Shown: positions 35,337 to 44,319 of the stretch, piece by piece
How the letters are laid out: each line of letters starts with the position of its first letter
How positions within the stretch are numbered: position 1 is the stretch's first letter
DNA from: Candidatus Poseidoniales archaeon
GTDB taxonomy: Archaea; Thermoplasmatota; Poseidoniia; Poseidoniales; Poseidoniaceae
Direction of reading: 5' to 3'
Length of the DNA: 64,000 bases
NCBI GenBank assembly: GCA_009887095.1
Contig: QXYC01000031.1
Location: forward strand, 1-64,000
Made by a program: the position numbers and the translations under genes
Notes under the pieces: generated by a model
The model's database searches: none
What the model saw: only the letters and a program-made list of their open reading frames with translations
Told to the model about the DNA's origin: nothing

Positions 35337-36357
35337 CTTGCGTGACCTGATAGACGCACTCGCCATCTGGCAAGTTTGGTGAATCGACAAGTCGAGCAAT
35401 TCGGCGTCCTGCCTTGGCTTTTCGCAAGTAGAGCCTGAAGGTTGAGGCGTGAGCGAGCACGTGTCCACCGATTGGCTTTGTTGGGTCGCCCCACATTGCA
35501 TCTGGCTTCGAGTGCACTTGGTTGGTGACCAACACGAGGGCGTTGTTTACATCAGCAAGCTGCTTGAGATCTTTCAAGTGGCGATTGAGTTTTTGCTGGC
35601 GGTTTGCTAACATACCACGGCCGATGTATTCTGCACGGAAGTGGCTTGTCAGGGAATCAACAATGATCATCTTCACGTTGAGGCCTTTGCTCATGCGCTT
35701 GATTTCGTCAACCAGGAGCATTTGGTGTGCTGAATTGTAGGCTCGAGCGACATGGATTCGTTGCAACACAGCGTCTGGATCAAGACCGTGGCCTCGGGCC
35801 ATCTGCGTGATTCGCTCAGGGCGGAATGTGTCTTCTGTATCGATGTAAAATACATCGCCATCAAAGCCACCTTCGCTCATTGGAAGGGTGCAGTTGACTG
35901 CCAATTGGTGACCAATCTGGGTCTTTCCGCTTCCAAACGCACCGTAGACTTCCACGAGTGCTTGGGTTTCGAAACCACCGCCGAGCAAGTCGTCAATCGA
36001 TTGAACTTTTGAGGAGAGCTTGAGCACTTCACGTCGTCGCTCAAGGAGTGCGCCACCGGAAACGAAGCCGCCGATGTTGGCCATTTTCTTTGCTGCTCCA
36101 ATGATTTTAGTCGCCACTGCTTCGCCGAGTTCGGCTTGGTCTGCAAGATCGCCAGGTGACATCACTGCAAGTGCGAGGAGGTCGTCAAACCCGGCTTCGC
36201 GGAGCTTTTCTGCGGTCGCTGGGCCGACACCCGGAAGGTCTTCGATTTTCACCTCAGGGGCTTCTTCTTCCGGTGGCATCACTGCCAATGGCTTGTCTTG
36301 AGGGTCTTCATTGTTTTCAATCTCTATCTTTGCTTTTTTCTTCGATTTGGTCGCCAT
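35320..36357 (-). CDS. radA: DNA repair and recombination protein RadA
   Basis: Archaeal RecA/Rad51 recombinase that forms filaments on single-stranded DNA. An acidic/basic N-terminal tail is followed by a helix-hairpin-helix domain ([17 protein letters not shown], ~40-100), then the ATPase core: Walker [24 protein letters not shown], Walker [16 protein letters not shown], and the L2-region TNQVHSKPD...PIGGHVLAH. At 345 residues it is normal in length. Its 3' end overlaps ftsZ by 17 bases, so recombination and division genes are translated from one message. Confidence 0.95.
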   Translation of the reverse strand: MATKSKKKAKIEIENNEDPQDKPLAVMPPEEEAPEVKIEDLPGVGPATAEKLREAGFDDLLALAVMSPGDLADQAELGEAVATKIIGAAKKMANIGGFVSGGALLERRREVLKLSSKVQSIDDLLGGGFETQALVEVYGAFGSGKTQIGHQLAVNCTLPMSEGGFDGDVFYIDTEDTFRPERITQMARGHGLDPDAVLQRIHVARAYNSAHQMLLVDEIKRMSKGLNVKMIIVDSLTSHFRAEYIGRGMLANRQQKLNRHLKDLKQLADVNNALVLVTNQVHSKPDAMWGDPTKPIGGHVLAHASTFRLYLRKAKAGRRIARLVDSPNLPDGECVYQVTQDGLRD

Positions 36358-36393
36358 TTCTGTTCACTTCCAACCCCTTCTGGTTCGGCCACG

Positions 36394-36400
36394 GTATATC
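36394..36400 (-). promoter_or_regulatory. TATA-like box for radA-ftsZ
   Basis: On the minus strand the sequence reads GATATAC about 38 bases before the radA ATG, which would place the transcript start roughly 12 bases upstream of the gene. It is the most TATA-like sequence in the 188-base gap. Confidence 0.4.
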
Positions 36401-36502
36401 AAGGAACGAAGGGCGGCGCGGAAATTTGAAGCGCTCGAATTCCGAAATGCCGTCGGTCGCTGGGCTTTCAGTGGCCCGTTTTAATCACTTTTAGTTTAGA
36501 TT

Positions 36503-36523
36503 CACCTTCAATGAAAGTGAAAA
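36503..36523. repeat. imperfect 21-base inverted repeat
   Basis: TTCAC-C-TTC-AAT-GAA-A-GTGAA is a hairpin with one mismatch in the AT-rich gap between the lipoprotein gene end and radA. It could end the lipoprotein transcript or act near the radA promoter; neither is shown. Confidence 0.35.
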
Positions 36524-36545
36524 TCACTCAGGAATCTACGCCGAC

Positions 36546-37358
36546 TTATGGGGCGCTTTCATCTGAAGGGAATGGATTGGTTGTGCTTTCTTCAGCGGCG
36601 TAGGCAATCCTAACCACGTGCGAGATGTCCACTTGTTCTTGATCTTGGTTCAAGCCAACTTCAAGCGTCCAAACGCCTGTGATTGGGGCGAATTCACTGT
36701 GGTTCCAATTAGCGTTTTGCCCGTCTGCAATCTGTTCAGGCGGTGATTCAGCGGCAGATCCTTCGGTGTTGTTTAGGTACCATGTTACGGTCACTGGGGA
36801 CCCGCCAATTCCTCCAAAATTATCGCGGTTGGTCACCGTGGAATCAATTTGGATTTGTTGCGGTAATGGGCATTCGCAGTCAGGCGTTGCTTCGATGTCC
36901 ATCGTTCTTGGGTCCGTGGTTTGAGTTTCGCCCCAGGTAATTTGCTTGTCAATTCGAATTGTGACGTTCTCGAACACCTCGTTTCCTTGGTCGTCAATCG
37001 CTCCGATGCTCGCAGAGAACATGCCGTGTGTGAGGTAGGTGTAGGTAATTTCCCCCGTATCAGCACTGTTGACGGAGATTGTGGTCGAGCCGTCGCCAGG
37101 GTTGAATAAGAAATTTGAGATGTCACCTGCGGTGGATTTCGTGTACGAGTAATCAAAGACAACATCGACGCCGTCTTCTGAGACTTGTTGGTTGTTTTGA
37201 ATGGTCTCTTCGATGACACCCGACGTCACATCGTAGTAAACGACGAGGTTGATGGGGCTGTCGTTTTCATCGTCCTCGCCACTGCCGAGGCACCCTGCAA
37301 GCATGGCCGTCAGCAGCACTGCACAGAGCAGCACGGGTCTGAAGGTATGGGAGCGCAT
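36546..37358 (-). CDS. secreted lipoprotein with PKD-like domain
   Basis: A 270-residue lipoprotein: the signal peptide ends in a lipobox LAGC at about residues 20-23, followed by an acidic Gly/Ser linker. Residues ~35-135 resemble a PKD-type fold (FNPGDGSTTISV ... YTYLTHGMFSASIGAIDDQGNE). The second half, after a CEC motif, has a beta-rich domain with VTWYLNN and GVWTLEVGLNQ. It is likely exposed on the outer face of the membrane; the ligand is unknown. Confidence 0.75.
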   Translation of the reverse strand: MRSHTFRPVLLCAVLLTAMLAGCLGSGEDDENDSPINLVVYYDVTSGVIEETIQNNQQVSEDGVDVVFDYSYTKSTAGDISNFLFNPGDGSTTISVNSADTGEITYTYLTHGMFSASIGAIDDQGNEVFENVTIRIDKQITWGETQTTDPRTMDIEATPDCECPLPQQIQIDSTVTNRDNFGGIGGSPVTVTWYLNNTEGSAAESPPEQIADGQNANWNHSEFAPITGVWTLEVGLNQDQEQVDISHVVRIAYAAEESTTNPFPSDESAP

Positions 37359-37492
37359 GTTCTTGAGAGGATGTTCTCCTTCATCAAATCAGCACCTCCT
37401 TTTTTCACTCATTCTTCTGCCGGTGTGCTGAAGGGTTCCAACGACAGGCGAGCATCGGTGGTTTGAAAGGAGGGAAGGTCGGCCCTTTGGTT

Positions 37493-37570
37493 AACGAGGT
37501 GGGGTAGTCTGGATATCCCGTCGGGCTCATAACCCGGAGATCGGTGGTTCAAATCCATCCCTCGTTACCA
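37493..37570 (+). tRNA. initiator tRNA-Met (CAU), CCA encoded
   Basis: A 78-base cloverleaf: acceptor AACGAGG (37493-37499) pairs with CCTCGTT (37560-37566), then A73 and CCA in the genome. The anticodon loop is CTCATAA, anticodon CAT. The anticodon stem carries three G-C pairs (GGG/CCC) and the acceptor begins with an A1:T72 pair, both marks of archaeal initiator tRNA. The T-loop reads GGTTCAAATCC. Confidence 0.93.
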
Positions 37571-37579
37571 AAAACCAGC

Positions 37580-38332
37580 CTAGCTGTACTCGTAATAGTC
37601 GTGTTTTGGCGTCAGCGAATCAAGTGCGCTTTGCAGCCGTGCATTCGCGGCCGCTTCACCCTGAAGGATGGCCGTCTTTTCATTTTCAATGCGTTGTGCT
37701 TGTGCTGTGCACAGTGATGAATTTCCAATGCCGTGAGGGACAGCACCCAACAATGCTTCAGCAACCTGTGTTGCATCAACTGGTTTGTTTCCAACCGGTT
37801 CCAGCATGAACACACCGCCTGTGTAAATGACGGGACCTGCGGCTTCACAAGTGGTTGCAAGGCGGTCGATGAGCTTGGCTTCGTATCCAATGTACCTGCA
37901 TGCATCGAGGGCTGCAGCCAGGTTTCCTGGGGCTAATTTTTCCGCTTTGGCATAGGCTTTCCTTGCCGCCCGCTGTTTGCCGCCGGAAGCAAGAACATTG
38001 CCCGCCCGATGCTGATCTTCGGCCTCGGGTGTCATTTGTTCAAGCAACTGAGGTGCGCCATTGCGGAGTGTCTTGACGAGTTTTGCACGTTCTTTCAGAA
38101 GTATGTTGACGCTTGCCACAGCGCGTGCTCCCTTTCCTCTGGTCACAAGCACGTCGCACAAAATGCGGAGGCCTTTGACCAGCATAATTTGGTCTTCTGT
38201 GGAGCGTTTCTTTCTTGCAAGAAACATCTCTGTGAACTGCATCGCCATGACCTCGGACATCTCCATCCGTCCATCGAGGATGTATCGCTCAAGTTGAAGG
38301 AGCGTTTGGGCGGGGTCATTCATTCCAAACAT
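37580..38332 (-). CDS. hypothetical helical protein (TPR-like)
   Basis: About 250 residues, mostly helical and charged; the segment around residues 120-160 (AGNVLASGGKQRAARKAYAKAEKLAPGNLAAALDAC) reads as TPR-like. The C-terminal part has a conserved-looking IYTGGVFMLEPVG stretch. No family is recognised. The frame is open far upstream, but it must begin before the divergent AK6 gene. The ATG at 38332 is taken here; a TTG at 38380 is also possible. It is convergent with tRNA-iMet. Confidence 0.6.
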   Translation of the reverse strand: MFGMNDPAQTLLQLERYILDGRMEMSEVMAMQFTEMFLARKKRSTEDQIMLVKGLRILCDVLVTRGKGARAVASVNILLKERAKLVKTLRNGAPQLLEQMTPEAEDQHRAGNVLASGGKQRAARKAYAKAEKLAPGNLAAALDACRYIGYEAKLIDRLATTCEAAGPVIYTGGVFMLEPVGNKPVDATQVAEALLGAVPHGIGNSSLCTAQAQRIENEKTAILQGEAAANARLQSALDSLTPKHDYYEYS

Positions 38333-38458
38333 GTGAGCAAGAAGACGGTGAACCTCCCACCTATTGATGCCTTTGTCCAACGGATTCAATGAAGAATCAT
38401 CACAGCATGCTGTTGAATCTGGAGGTGGATGTAATAACGAGCGTGTGTTGGCATTGAC

Positions 38459-38998
38459 ATGGTTCCACCTCGTGTCTTTGCAGTCACTGGCACTCCCGGT
38501 AGCGGAAAGACCACTCTTTGTGCACATTTTGAGGCGCAAGGACATGCCGTCGAGTCAGTCATCGAATTAGCCAAACGCTTCGACTGTCTTGGCGAAGAAG
38601 ATGCTTCAGATGGGGCTGCACCGGTGGATGTTCACAAGTTGGCAGATGCGTGGATTGACGAATCGGAGGGTACGGTTTTTGTTGATGGGCACTTGTCGCA
38701 TCTTTTGGAAATCGATGCCATCGTTTTGATCCGTTGCCATCCAGATGTGCTCAAACAACGCCTTGAAGAACGTGGCTACAATGAGGCGAAGGTACGCGCC
38801 AATGTTGAGTGGGAGATGATTGCCGGCACGTGGTCTGAAATTATCGAATTCGAACTCGATGTTCCAGTGTTGGAGGTCGATGCTGGCCTCGCCACAAGTG
38901 AGGAATTGGCCTTGGAAATCCTGCAGTGGATTGACGATGGTTGTCCCAGCGACGGCGTCGAGGCAACTGCTTCAGAAGCCATCGATTGGTTGGCCTGA
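38459..38998 (+). CDS. AK6/Fap7-type adenylate kinase (NTPase)
   Basis: P-loop nucleotide kinase of the AK6/Fap7 family, involved in small-subunit ribosome maturation in eukaryotes and archaea. Walker A is TGTPGSGKTT; the family blocks VFVDGHLSHLL, IVLIRCHPDVLKQRLEERGYNEAKVRANVEWEM are clear. It has 179 residues, normal in length. The CDP-alcohol phosphatidyltransferase gene follows 48 bases later. Confidence 0.88.
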   Translation: MVPPRVFAVTGTPGSGKTTLCAHFEAQGHAVESVIELAKRFDCLGEEDASDGAAPVDVHKLADAWIDESEGTVFVDGHLSHLLEIDAIVLIRCHPDVLKQRLEERGYNEAKVRANVEWEMIAGTWSEIIEFELDVPVLEVDAGLATSEELALEILQWIDDGCPSDGVEATASEAIDWLA

Positions 38999-39046
38999 CC
39001 ACCCAAAGAACAAACACCCCCCAACGAAGGAGCCCTATCGATTGGT

Positions 39047-39754
39047 ATGGCATTAGAGAAACTTCGCAGTTCATGGGAGCGCATGGTCGACCCCGTTATC
39101 GATTCAATTTCTACTTGGAAACCCTCAACCCTGACATGGATTGCATTGCCGATTGGTGTGCTCGGTGGTTTGTCCGTTTTGATGGCCCCAAACAATACCT
39201 ACGGCGCAAGCATGCTGTTCGGTGGAGCGTTGCTGATTGGATTCGCAATGGTTCTCGATGCCCTCGATGGGCCTTTGGCTCGTCGGACCGGCCAAGTCAC
39301 CCGTTGGGGTGATTACCTCGATCACACCTTCGATCGACTTCTCGACATTATCTGGACAGTTTGCCTGGCTGGCTCTGTGTTTGTCGGTGATTTTACCTTT
39401 GGACTCCTTGCCGCATTGTTTACGTTGCTCGGTTCGTACATGGGTACGCAAGCTCAAGCAGTGGCAGGCACCCGCAATTACCGAGGTTTTTCCCGTGCAG
39501 ACCGGACCATTCTTGCCCTGGTCGCTCTGGTGATGATGGGTGTTTTCATCCATCTTGAAATCGGAGATTTTGGTACCTTCCCGGGTGCGCTTGATCACAT
39601 TGGGATCAACCCGGTCAGCATTGCCGTTGTCATCTCTGCGTTCGGTGGACTTTGGACCTTTTTGATTCGGTTTGTACAAGCCAAGCATGAAATCTCCCAA
39701 ATCGATCGAGATGACCCACTTCCACAGCCAAATCAAGGAAACGAATCAGAGTGA
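39047..39754 (+). CDS. CDP-alcohol phosphatidyltransferase
   Basis: Integral membrane enzyme that transfers a CDP-activated lipid to an alcohol acceptor such as inositol phosphate, serine or glycerol phosphate. The catalytic motif D-G-x2-A-R-x8-G-x3-D-x3-D is complete in DALDGPLARRTGQVTRWGDYLDHTFDR. About six hydrophobic segments are visible in 235 residues. The acceptor alcohol cannot be told from sequence; the psd gene at the window start suggests serine lipids exist in the cell. Confidence 0.88.
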   Translation: MALEKLRSSWERMVDPVIDSISTWKPSTLTWIALPIGVLGGLSVLMAPNNTYGASMLFGGALLIGFAMVLDALDGPLARRTGQVTRWGDYLDHTFDRLLDIIWTVCLAGSVFVGDFTFGLLAALFTLLGSYMGTQAQAVAGTRNYRGFSRADRTILALVALVMMGVFIHLEIGDFGTFPGALDHIGINPVSIAVVISAFGGLWTFLIRFVQAKHEISQIDRDDPLPQPNQGNESE

Positions 39755-39760
39755 TTCCGC

Positions 39761-39775
39761 CACCCCTACGGGGTG
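39761..39775. terminator. perfect 6-bp inverted repeat with 3-nt loop
   Basis: CACCCC-TAC-GGGGTG begins 6 bases after the phosphatidyltransferase stop. Its core ACCCCTAYGGGGT is shared with the hairpin at 2214-2230. Both lie between co-directional genes and ahead of a membrane-protein gene, so a common terminator or regulatory role is possible. Confidence 0.45.
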
Positions 39776-39822
39776 CACTGAACCGCTCAATTGGCTGGTT
39801 TAGAGGCGGCATACTCATAACG

Positions 39823-39834
39823 GTAGCATGCTAC
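39823..39834. promoter_or_regulatory. 12-base perfect palindrome upstream of surface protein gene
   Basis: GTAGCATGCTAC ends 10 bases before the ATG at 39845, where a repressor bound there would cover the transcription start. Chance occurrence is possible; no second copy was noticed. Confidence 0.3.
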
Positions 39835-39844
39835 AAGAGCATTG

Positions 39845-42800
39845 ATGACAGACCAAACGTTCGGTAAAGGCACTGAAAGGAAGGCACTTTTCCTCGTCCT
39901 GTGCATGATGCTTGCCATCATGCCCCTCTCCAATGTCGCGGCAGAAGATCTTGGAAATCCTTCTCACTTGCAAGCACAAGACATCGCTGCAACGTTCGAC
40001 CCGTTAAGTGAAACCACCACCATCACGTGGCGCAACATCGACTTTGATGGTTCAGTCCTTCAAGGCCTCTTTTCAGCAACATACAGCGTCTACCGCTCCG
40101 CAGCCCCAATCAACGAATCTTCCATTGGACAATTGACGCCATTTGTTGAGGACATCGTCGCATGTTCTTCAGTTGCGGTGGGCAATGATGCGTTCAAGTG
40201 CCGTGGTCTTAACGGAACCGTCGACTACCACAGCGCCTCATTCCTTGTTCCCCCTGGTGTCAATGGTACATTCTACTACGCCGTAACCACAACGCTTGGC
40301 GATGGCACTGAATGGCTTGATTTAGACGACAACGCTTCGGTTCTGTTCACGCCAGTGCAGGAAATCACAACACCGATTCGCACGCCCTACAACCTCGTAG
40401 CGGATTTCGACCCAGAACAAAGCATCACCACCTTGGCTTGGGTCAATTACAATGACATCTTCCCAATTCTCCCAGAAACAGGGGATGACGCTTACCAGAT
40501 CAATATCTGGCGAGCTGATTACCCAATCACTCGAGCAAACGGTGCGGACCTGCTTAGCACAAGCCAGCCAGTTGCGACCTACCCTGCTGGAACCTCCTCG
40601 GTTGACTTGGTGATTCCAACGAGCACCGACCGCAGCGCCTACTACGCAGTCACCTACCTTTTGCCAAACTGGACGGCCCCGGGTGAAGACTACGAGGATG
40701 TCCGCTTCCTCTCAAACAACGCCCTTGATGATGCGTTGCTTGAAGACAACATGCCTCCCTCCCAAGTGAGTGCTATGTACGCCGAGTTCATTCCAAACGC
40801 AAACTCAGGTGGTGGAACGACCACCGTTTCATGGACCGATGTGCCTGATGAGTCCGGAGAATCCTACCGCATTTACATGTCAGGAAATCCATTTAACAGC
40901 ATTTTGAGCCCCAGTGTTCAATTGATTGCGACCGTGGCAGAAGGTGTCGGTTCCTTCGATTATGAAGTTCCGATTGGCCGACTTGGCTATGCAAACTATT
41001 GCATCGTGACGATCGATCTGTTTGGTGTATTCAGTCCGAACACCACCGTAAACTCATGTGCAGGTCCTCTCTTCGAAGATGCATTCACTCCATGGGTTGC
41101 TGAACCAACTCAAGTTCATGCCGAGTTCGTCGGCGAGCGAATCACCCGAGTCACCTGGCAAGACCAGCTTGGCGTCGAAGGTGAGCGATACCACATCTGG
41201 CGCTCGAACTTCCGTGTTACTGGCGCCGAATTCGTCGCCAACCAATCGATGGAATGGCTTGGCTCTGTCAGCGACGGCGTTGGTACATTCGATGTTCTTC
41301 TTGATGTCAACCTCCTTCGTGACAACGCCCACTACTATGTCACAACTGAGGCATTGTACGGCCACATCAACGGGACGTACATGGACACACGATTGAATCA
41401 GAACCATTTCGGCCCGATTTCAGAAGACACCCGCGCACCAAACCCAGCGAGGATTAAGGAAGCCTCATCGCTTGGCTCCCTCGAACAAATCACCCTCGAA
41501 TGGTTCAATGAACCTGATTATAATGAAGGGTACGAAATTTGGCGACACTACGGAGCGCCGTTCGGTGAAAACGAAGACCAAATCGGCAACATCGCCGACC
41601 AAGGTTGGGAGTTTGTCCTTGGTGATATTTCACCCGGTGAAAGCACCGCAAGCACCCTTGTTCGTCAACTTCCAATCCCTTCCGGCGTCGATCGAGACGT
41701 ATGGTATGCTGTCATCATCGAGGACCAATGGGGCAACCAAAATCCTGAGATGTTCAATGGAATTGGTGGAAACGCTGTGAAAATAAATGAGGACACAAAG
41801 TTCCCTGTGGCCACGATGTTGCTCCTTGATGACGCAGGTTCCGCGTTCGAGAGCCCGTCGTTGGTTTCCGGCACCTACGTGCTTCAGATGGAGATTGATG
41901 AATACCTGCAAGGCAACCCTTCAGTCAACATCACCACATTGGCTGGGGGCGATATCTCGGGCGGCGATATCGAAATGAACATGATTGCGGATAACAACAA
42001 TGATCCAGATCGTGGCCCAGTCTATGCCTTCGAATTCTTTGTGAGCCAGAACACCATTGCCGGGGACATGTTGATTGAACTGATTATGGAAGACGAATCT
42101 GGCAACCTCATCAGCCAGACATGGACCGACCGTGCTGTGGATGCAATGCGACCATCTGTGGAAATATATGCACCATCTTCCGGGAATGATGGTTCGAAAT
42201 ACCTCTATGGAAACTCCATCCAACTTTTGGCAGGCGCAACCGATGACGTCATGATCACATCATTCCAATACAAATTCACGTACAATTACGGAACAGGAAA
42301 CTCACAATCCACTCCATGGTCTGAATCCACCTATGTGACTGACCTTGAAGGCGACAACCGCTCGATGGTGCTTGACATGGAGTTCTCTGCTGGAAACTTT
42401 GAGCCAGGTCAACACGCAGTGTATGTTCGTGCAGTTGACTCCGCAGGCAACGAAGTCTCGAAGAACGTCGTGTTTGTCGTTGACCAATGTCGAAACCGTC
42501 TCGACGGCACAACATCATGCAACTATGTTGAATCCCTTCAGCCAGAACCTGAACCAATCACCATCAAGCCATCAATGTCCGACCCACCGTATGTGTTGGT
42601 TTGGGTTCTCACTGGTGTCTTTGTCATGTCGTTGATCGTTATGGCACTCATCATCCAAACAAGCATGTCGGGTCCAAAGAAAAAGAAGTCGAAGGGCGAT
42701 GATGATGAAGAAGAAGGCGATGACTGGATGTCTGAATTTATCGGCACTTCACAAGAACTCGACATGGGCGCAGTCACTGACACAAGCGGCGGTGAAAAGA

Positions 42801-43081
42801 AGGAAGAGGAGAAGAAGGAATCTGCTCCTGCTGAGCAAGAGGATGAAGACGATCCGTTTGCCGTCAACGTGGTTCAGCGAAAGACTCGCAGTAAGAAGGC
42901 CGTTGTCGACCTTCCAGAAGACGACGACGACGACGATGACATGTTCAATTGGAACGACGATGAAGACGAGGAGGAGGAAGAACCTGCTCCAGTCGCAAAG
43001 AAGCGAACAGTCGGTCGACGTGCAGCCCCTCGAAAGGCTCCTACCCGCCGAAAGGTTGGTCGTGCGAAAAAGGATGATTGA
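39845..43081 (+). CDS. large membrane-anchored FnIII-like surface protein with charged cytoplasmic tail
   Basis: 1078 residues. A signal peptide (LFLVLCMMLAIMPLSNVAAE) is followed by at least four FnIII-like modules with repeated W-x-D/E and Y-x-I/V-x-R motifs (ITTLAWVNYND, TTVSWTDVPDE, RVTWQDQLGVEGERYHIWR, ITLEWFNEPDYNEGYEIWR) and a later Ig-like part (DDVMITSFQYKF ... YVRAVDSAGNEVS). A transmembrane helix lies at ~915-940. The ~140-residue tail alternates acidic runs with a lysine/arginine/alanine/proline-rich end (KKRTVGRRAAPRKAPTRR). The ATG at 39845 follows an in-frame TTG at 39842. Probably an adhesin or envelope protein; the tail may bind nucleic acid or an acidic partner. Confidence 0.85.
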   Translation: MTDQTFGKGTERKALFLVLCMMLAIMPLSNVAAEDLGNPSHLQAQDIAATFDPLSETTTITWRNIDFDGSVLQGLFSATYSVYRSAAPINESSIGQLTPFVEDIVACSSVAVGNDAFKCRGLNGTVDYHSASFLVPPGVNGTFYYAVTTTLGDGTEWLDLDDNASVLFTPVQEITTPIRTPYNLVADFDPEQSITTLAWVNYNDIFPILPETGDDAYQINIWRADYPITRANGADLLSTSQPVATYPAGTSSVDLVIPTSTDRSAYYAVTYLLPNWTAPGEDYEDVRFLSNNALDDALLEDNMPPSQVSAMYAEFIPNANSGGGTTTVSWTDVPDESGESYRIYMSGNPFNSILSPSVQLIATVAEGVGSFDYEVPIGRLGYANYCIVTIDLFGVFSPNTTVNSCAGPLFEDAFTPWVAEPTQVHAEFVGERITRVTWQDQLGVEGERYHIWRSNFRVTGAEFVANQSMEWLGSVSDGVGTFDVLLDVNLLRDNAHYYVTTEALYGHINGTYMDTRLNQNHFGPISEDTRAPNPARIKEASSLGSLEQITLEWFNEPDYNEGYEIWRHYGAPFGENEDQIGNIADQGWEFVLGDISPGESTASTLVRQLPIPSGVDRDVWYAVIIEDQWGNQNPEMFNGIGGNAVKINEDTKFPVATMLLLDDAGSAFESPSLVSGTYVLQMEIDEYLQGNPSVNITTLAGGDISGGDIEMNMIADNNNDPDRGPVYAFEFFVSQNTIAGDMLIELIMEDESGNLISQTWTDRAVDAMRPSVEIYAPSSGNDGSKYLYGNSIQLLAGATDDVMITSFQYKFTYNYGTGNSQSTPWSESTYVTDLEGDNRSMVLDMEFSAGNFEPGQHAVYVRAVDSAGNEVSKNVVFVVDQCRNRLDGTTSCNYVESLQPEPEPITIKPSMSDPPYVLVWVLTGVFVMSLIVMALIIQTSMSGPKKKKSKGDDDEEEGDDWMSEFIGTSQELDMGAVTDTSGGEKKEEEKKESAPAEQEDEDDPFAVNVVQRKTRSKKAVVDLPEDDDDDDDMFNWNDDEDEEEEEPAPVAKKRTVGRRAAPRKAPTRRKVGRAKKDD

Positions 43082-43132
43082 TGCAACCTTGCGAGCGGTG
43101 CACTCAAGGCCTCTTGCCGGCTGCAACCGTGT

Positions 43133-44305
43133 ATGGGCGAGAATTCTGTTCCTGCTAAGGACAGCACGGAAGAACTTTCTGAACACATCGAGGAAGCCTT
43201 TGAGCACCTTCTTGATTCAGTGAATCCAATGAAGAACAAACTCAACTGGCTGTTGCTAGCCTTCCCTGTGGCTCTGTTCATGAATCAACAACACAACACA
43301 GGTCTCGCCTTTGTCTTCTCAATGGTGGCCATTATGCCACTTGCGTTCCTCATGGGGAAAGCCACGGAAGAGATCGCCCTTCGAACCGGGGAGACAGTCG
43401 GCGGTTTGCTCAATGCCACCTTCGGAAATGCGGTTGAGATGATCATCGCAGGGCTTGCGCTTTACGCTGCGTCGAAATCAGTCGACCCTGGTACAATCGC
43501 AACCATGATCACCGTCACTCAAGCCTCCCTCATCGGCTCGATTCTTGGCAATCTATTGCTGGTGCTTGGCTTGGCAATGGTTTGGGGGGGTGTGAATCAC
43601 AAAGTTCAGCACTTCAACCAAGACTCAGGACAAATGAATGGCTCGCTGTTGCTGCTTGCTATTGTTGCGTTCATCATTCCAAGCGCCGTTGATTTGGCGG
43701 GTGGTGATTCAAGCGCCATCAAAGATCTCTCTCATTACGCAGCTCTCATCATGCTGGCTATCTATGGATTGGCTCTTCTGTTTCAATTGAAAACGCACGT
43801 GGATGTTTTTGCTGCCGAAGCAGGCCATGGGACGCACGAACACCCGACGATGAGCATCAGAGACGCGTGGACCTTGCTCATTCTTTCCACCGCCTTTGTC
43901 GGTTGGATGGCGCACATTTTGGTTCACAACCTCGAGGATGCAGTCCACGAATTGGGCATTCCAGAACTCTTTGTCGGCGTGATCCTCCTCCCGTTCTTTG
44001 GCAATGCAGCAGAGCATTTTGCTGCGGTCATTGTCGCTGGAAAAGACAAGATGGACTTGGCCATTGCCATCGCAATCGGTTCAAGCGTCCAAATTGCTTT
44101 GTTCGTTGCACCGGTGATGGTCCTTCTCGGATGGGTTCTCGGGGTCCCTCTCACGCTTGAATTTGGGATTCTCGAGACATCGGCCACGTTTATTTCCGTC
44201 CTCGTGGCCAACTCCATTCTCACAGACGGGAAAACAAATTGGCTTGAAGGTGTCATGCTTCTTGGGAGTTACATTATTCTTGGAGCGGCATTCTTCTTAA
44301 TTTGA
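43133..44305 (+). CDS. cax: Ca2+/H+ antiporter, CAX family
   Basis: Membrane exchanger that exports Ca2+ (or other divalent cations) against H+. It has 390 residues and about 11 hydrophobic segments with the two CAX alpha-repeats: GNAVEMIIAGLAL with GSILGNLLLVLG in the first half, and GNAAEHFAAVIVAG with GSSVQIALFVAPVMVLLGW in the second. The acidic-histidine loop between halves is seen around AAEAGHGTHEHP. It starts 51 bases after the surface protein gene and is followed 14 bases later by a small secreted protein. Confidence 0.92.
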   Translation: MGENSVPAKDSTEELSEHIEEAFEHLLDSVNPMKNKLNWLLLAFPVALFMNQQHNTGLAFVFSMVAIMPLAFLMGKATEEIALRTGETVGGLLNATFGNAVEMIIAGLALYAASKSVDPGTIATMITVTQASLIGSILGNLLLVLGLAMVWGGVNHKVQHFNQDSGQMNGSLLLLAIVAFIIPSAVDLAGGDSSAIKDLSHYAALIMLAIYGLALLFQLKTHVDVFAAEAGHGTHEHPTMSIRDAWTLLILSTAFVGWMAHILVHNLEDAVHELGIPELFVGVILLPFFGNAAEHFAAVIVAGKDKMDLAIAIAIGSSVQIALFVAPVMVLLGWVLGVPLTLEFGILETSATFISVLVANSILTDGKTNWLEGVMLLGSYIILGAAFFLI

Positions 44306-44319
44306 GAAAGGGTGAGATA

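Noticed and set aside
35337-35501. 55-residue upstream extension of the ftsZ frame inside radA
   Set aside because: Fully inside the radA coding sequence, with Cys/Ser-rich composition unlike a protein N-terminus.
38333-38545. 71-residue N-terminal extension of the helical hypothetical protein
   Set aside because: It crosses the start of the divergent AK6 gene and has shadow-like composition; only a short part (to a TTG at 38380) could be real.
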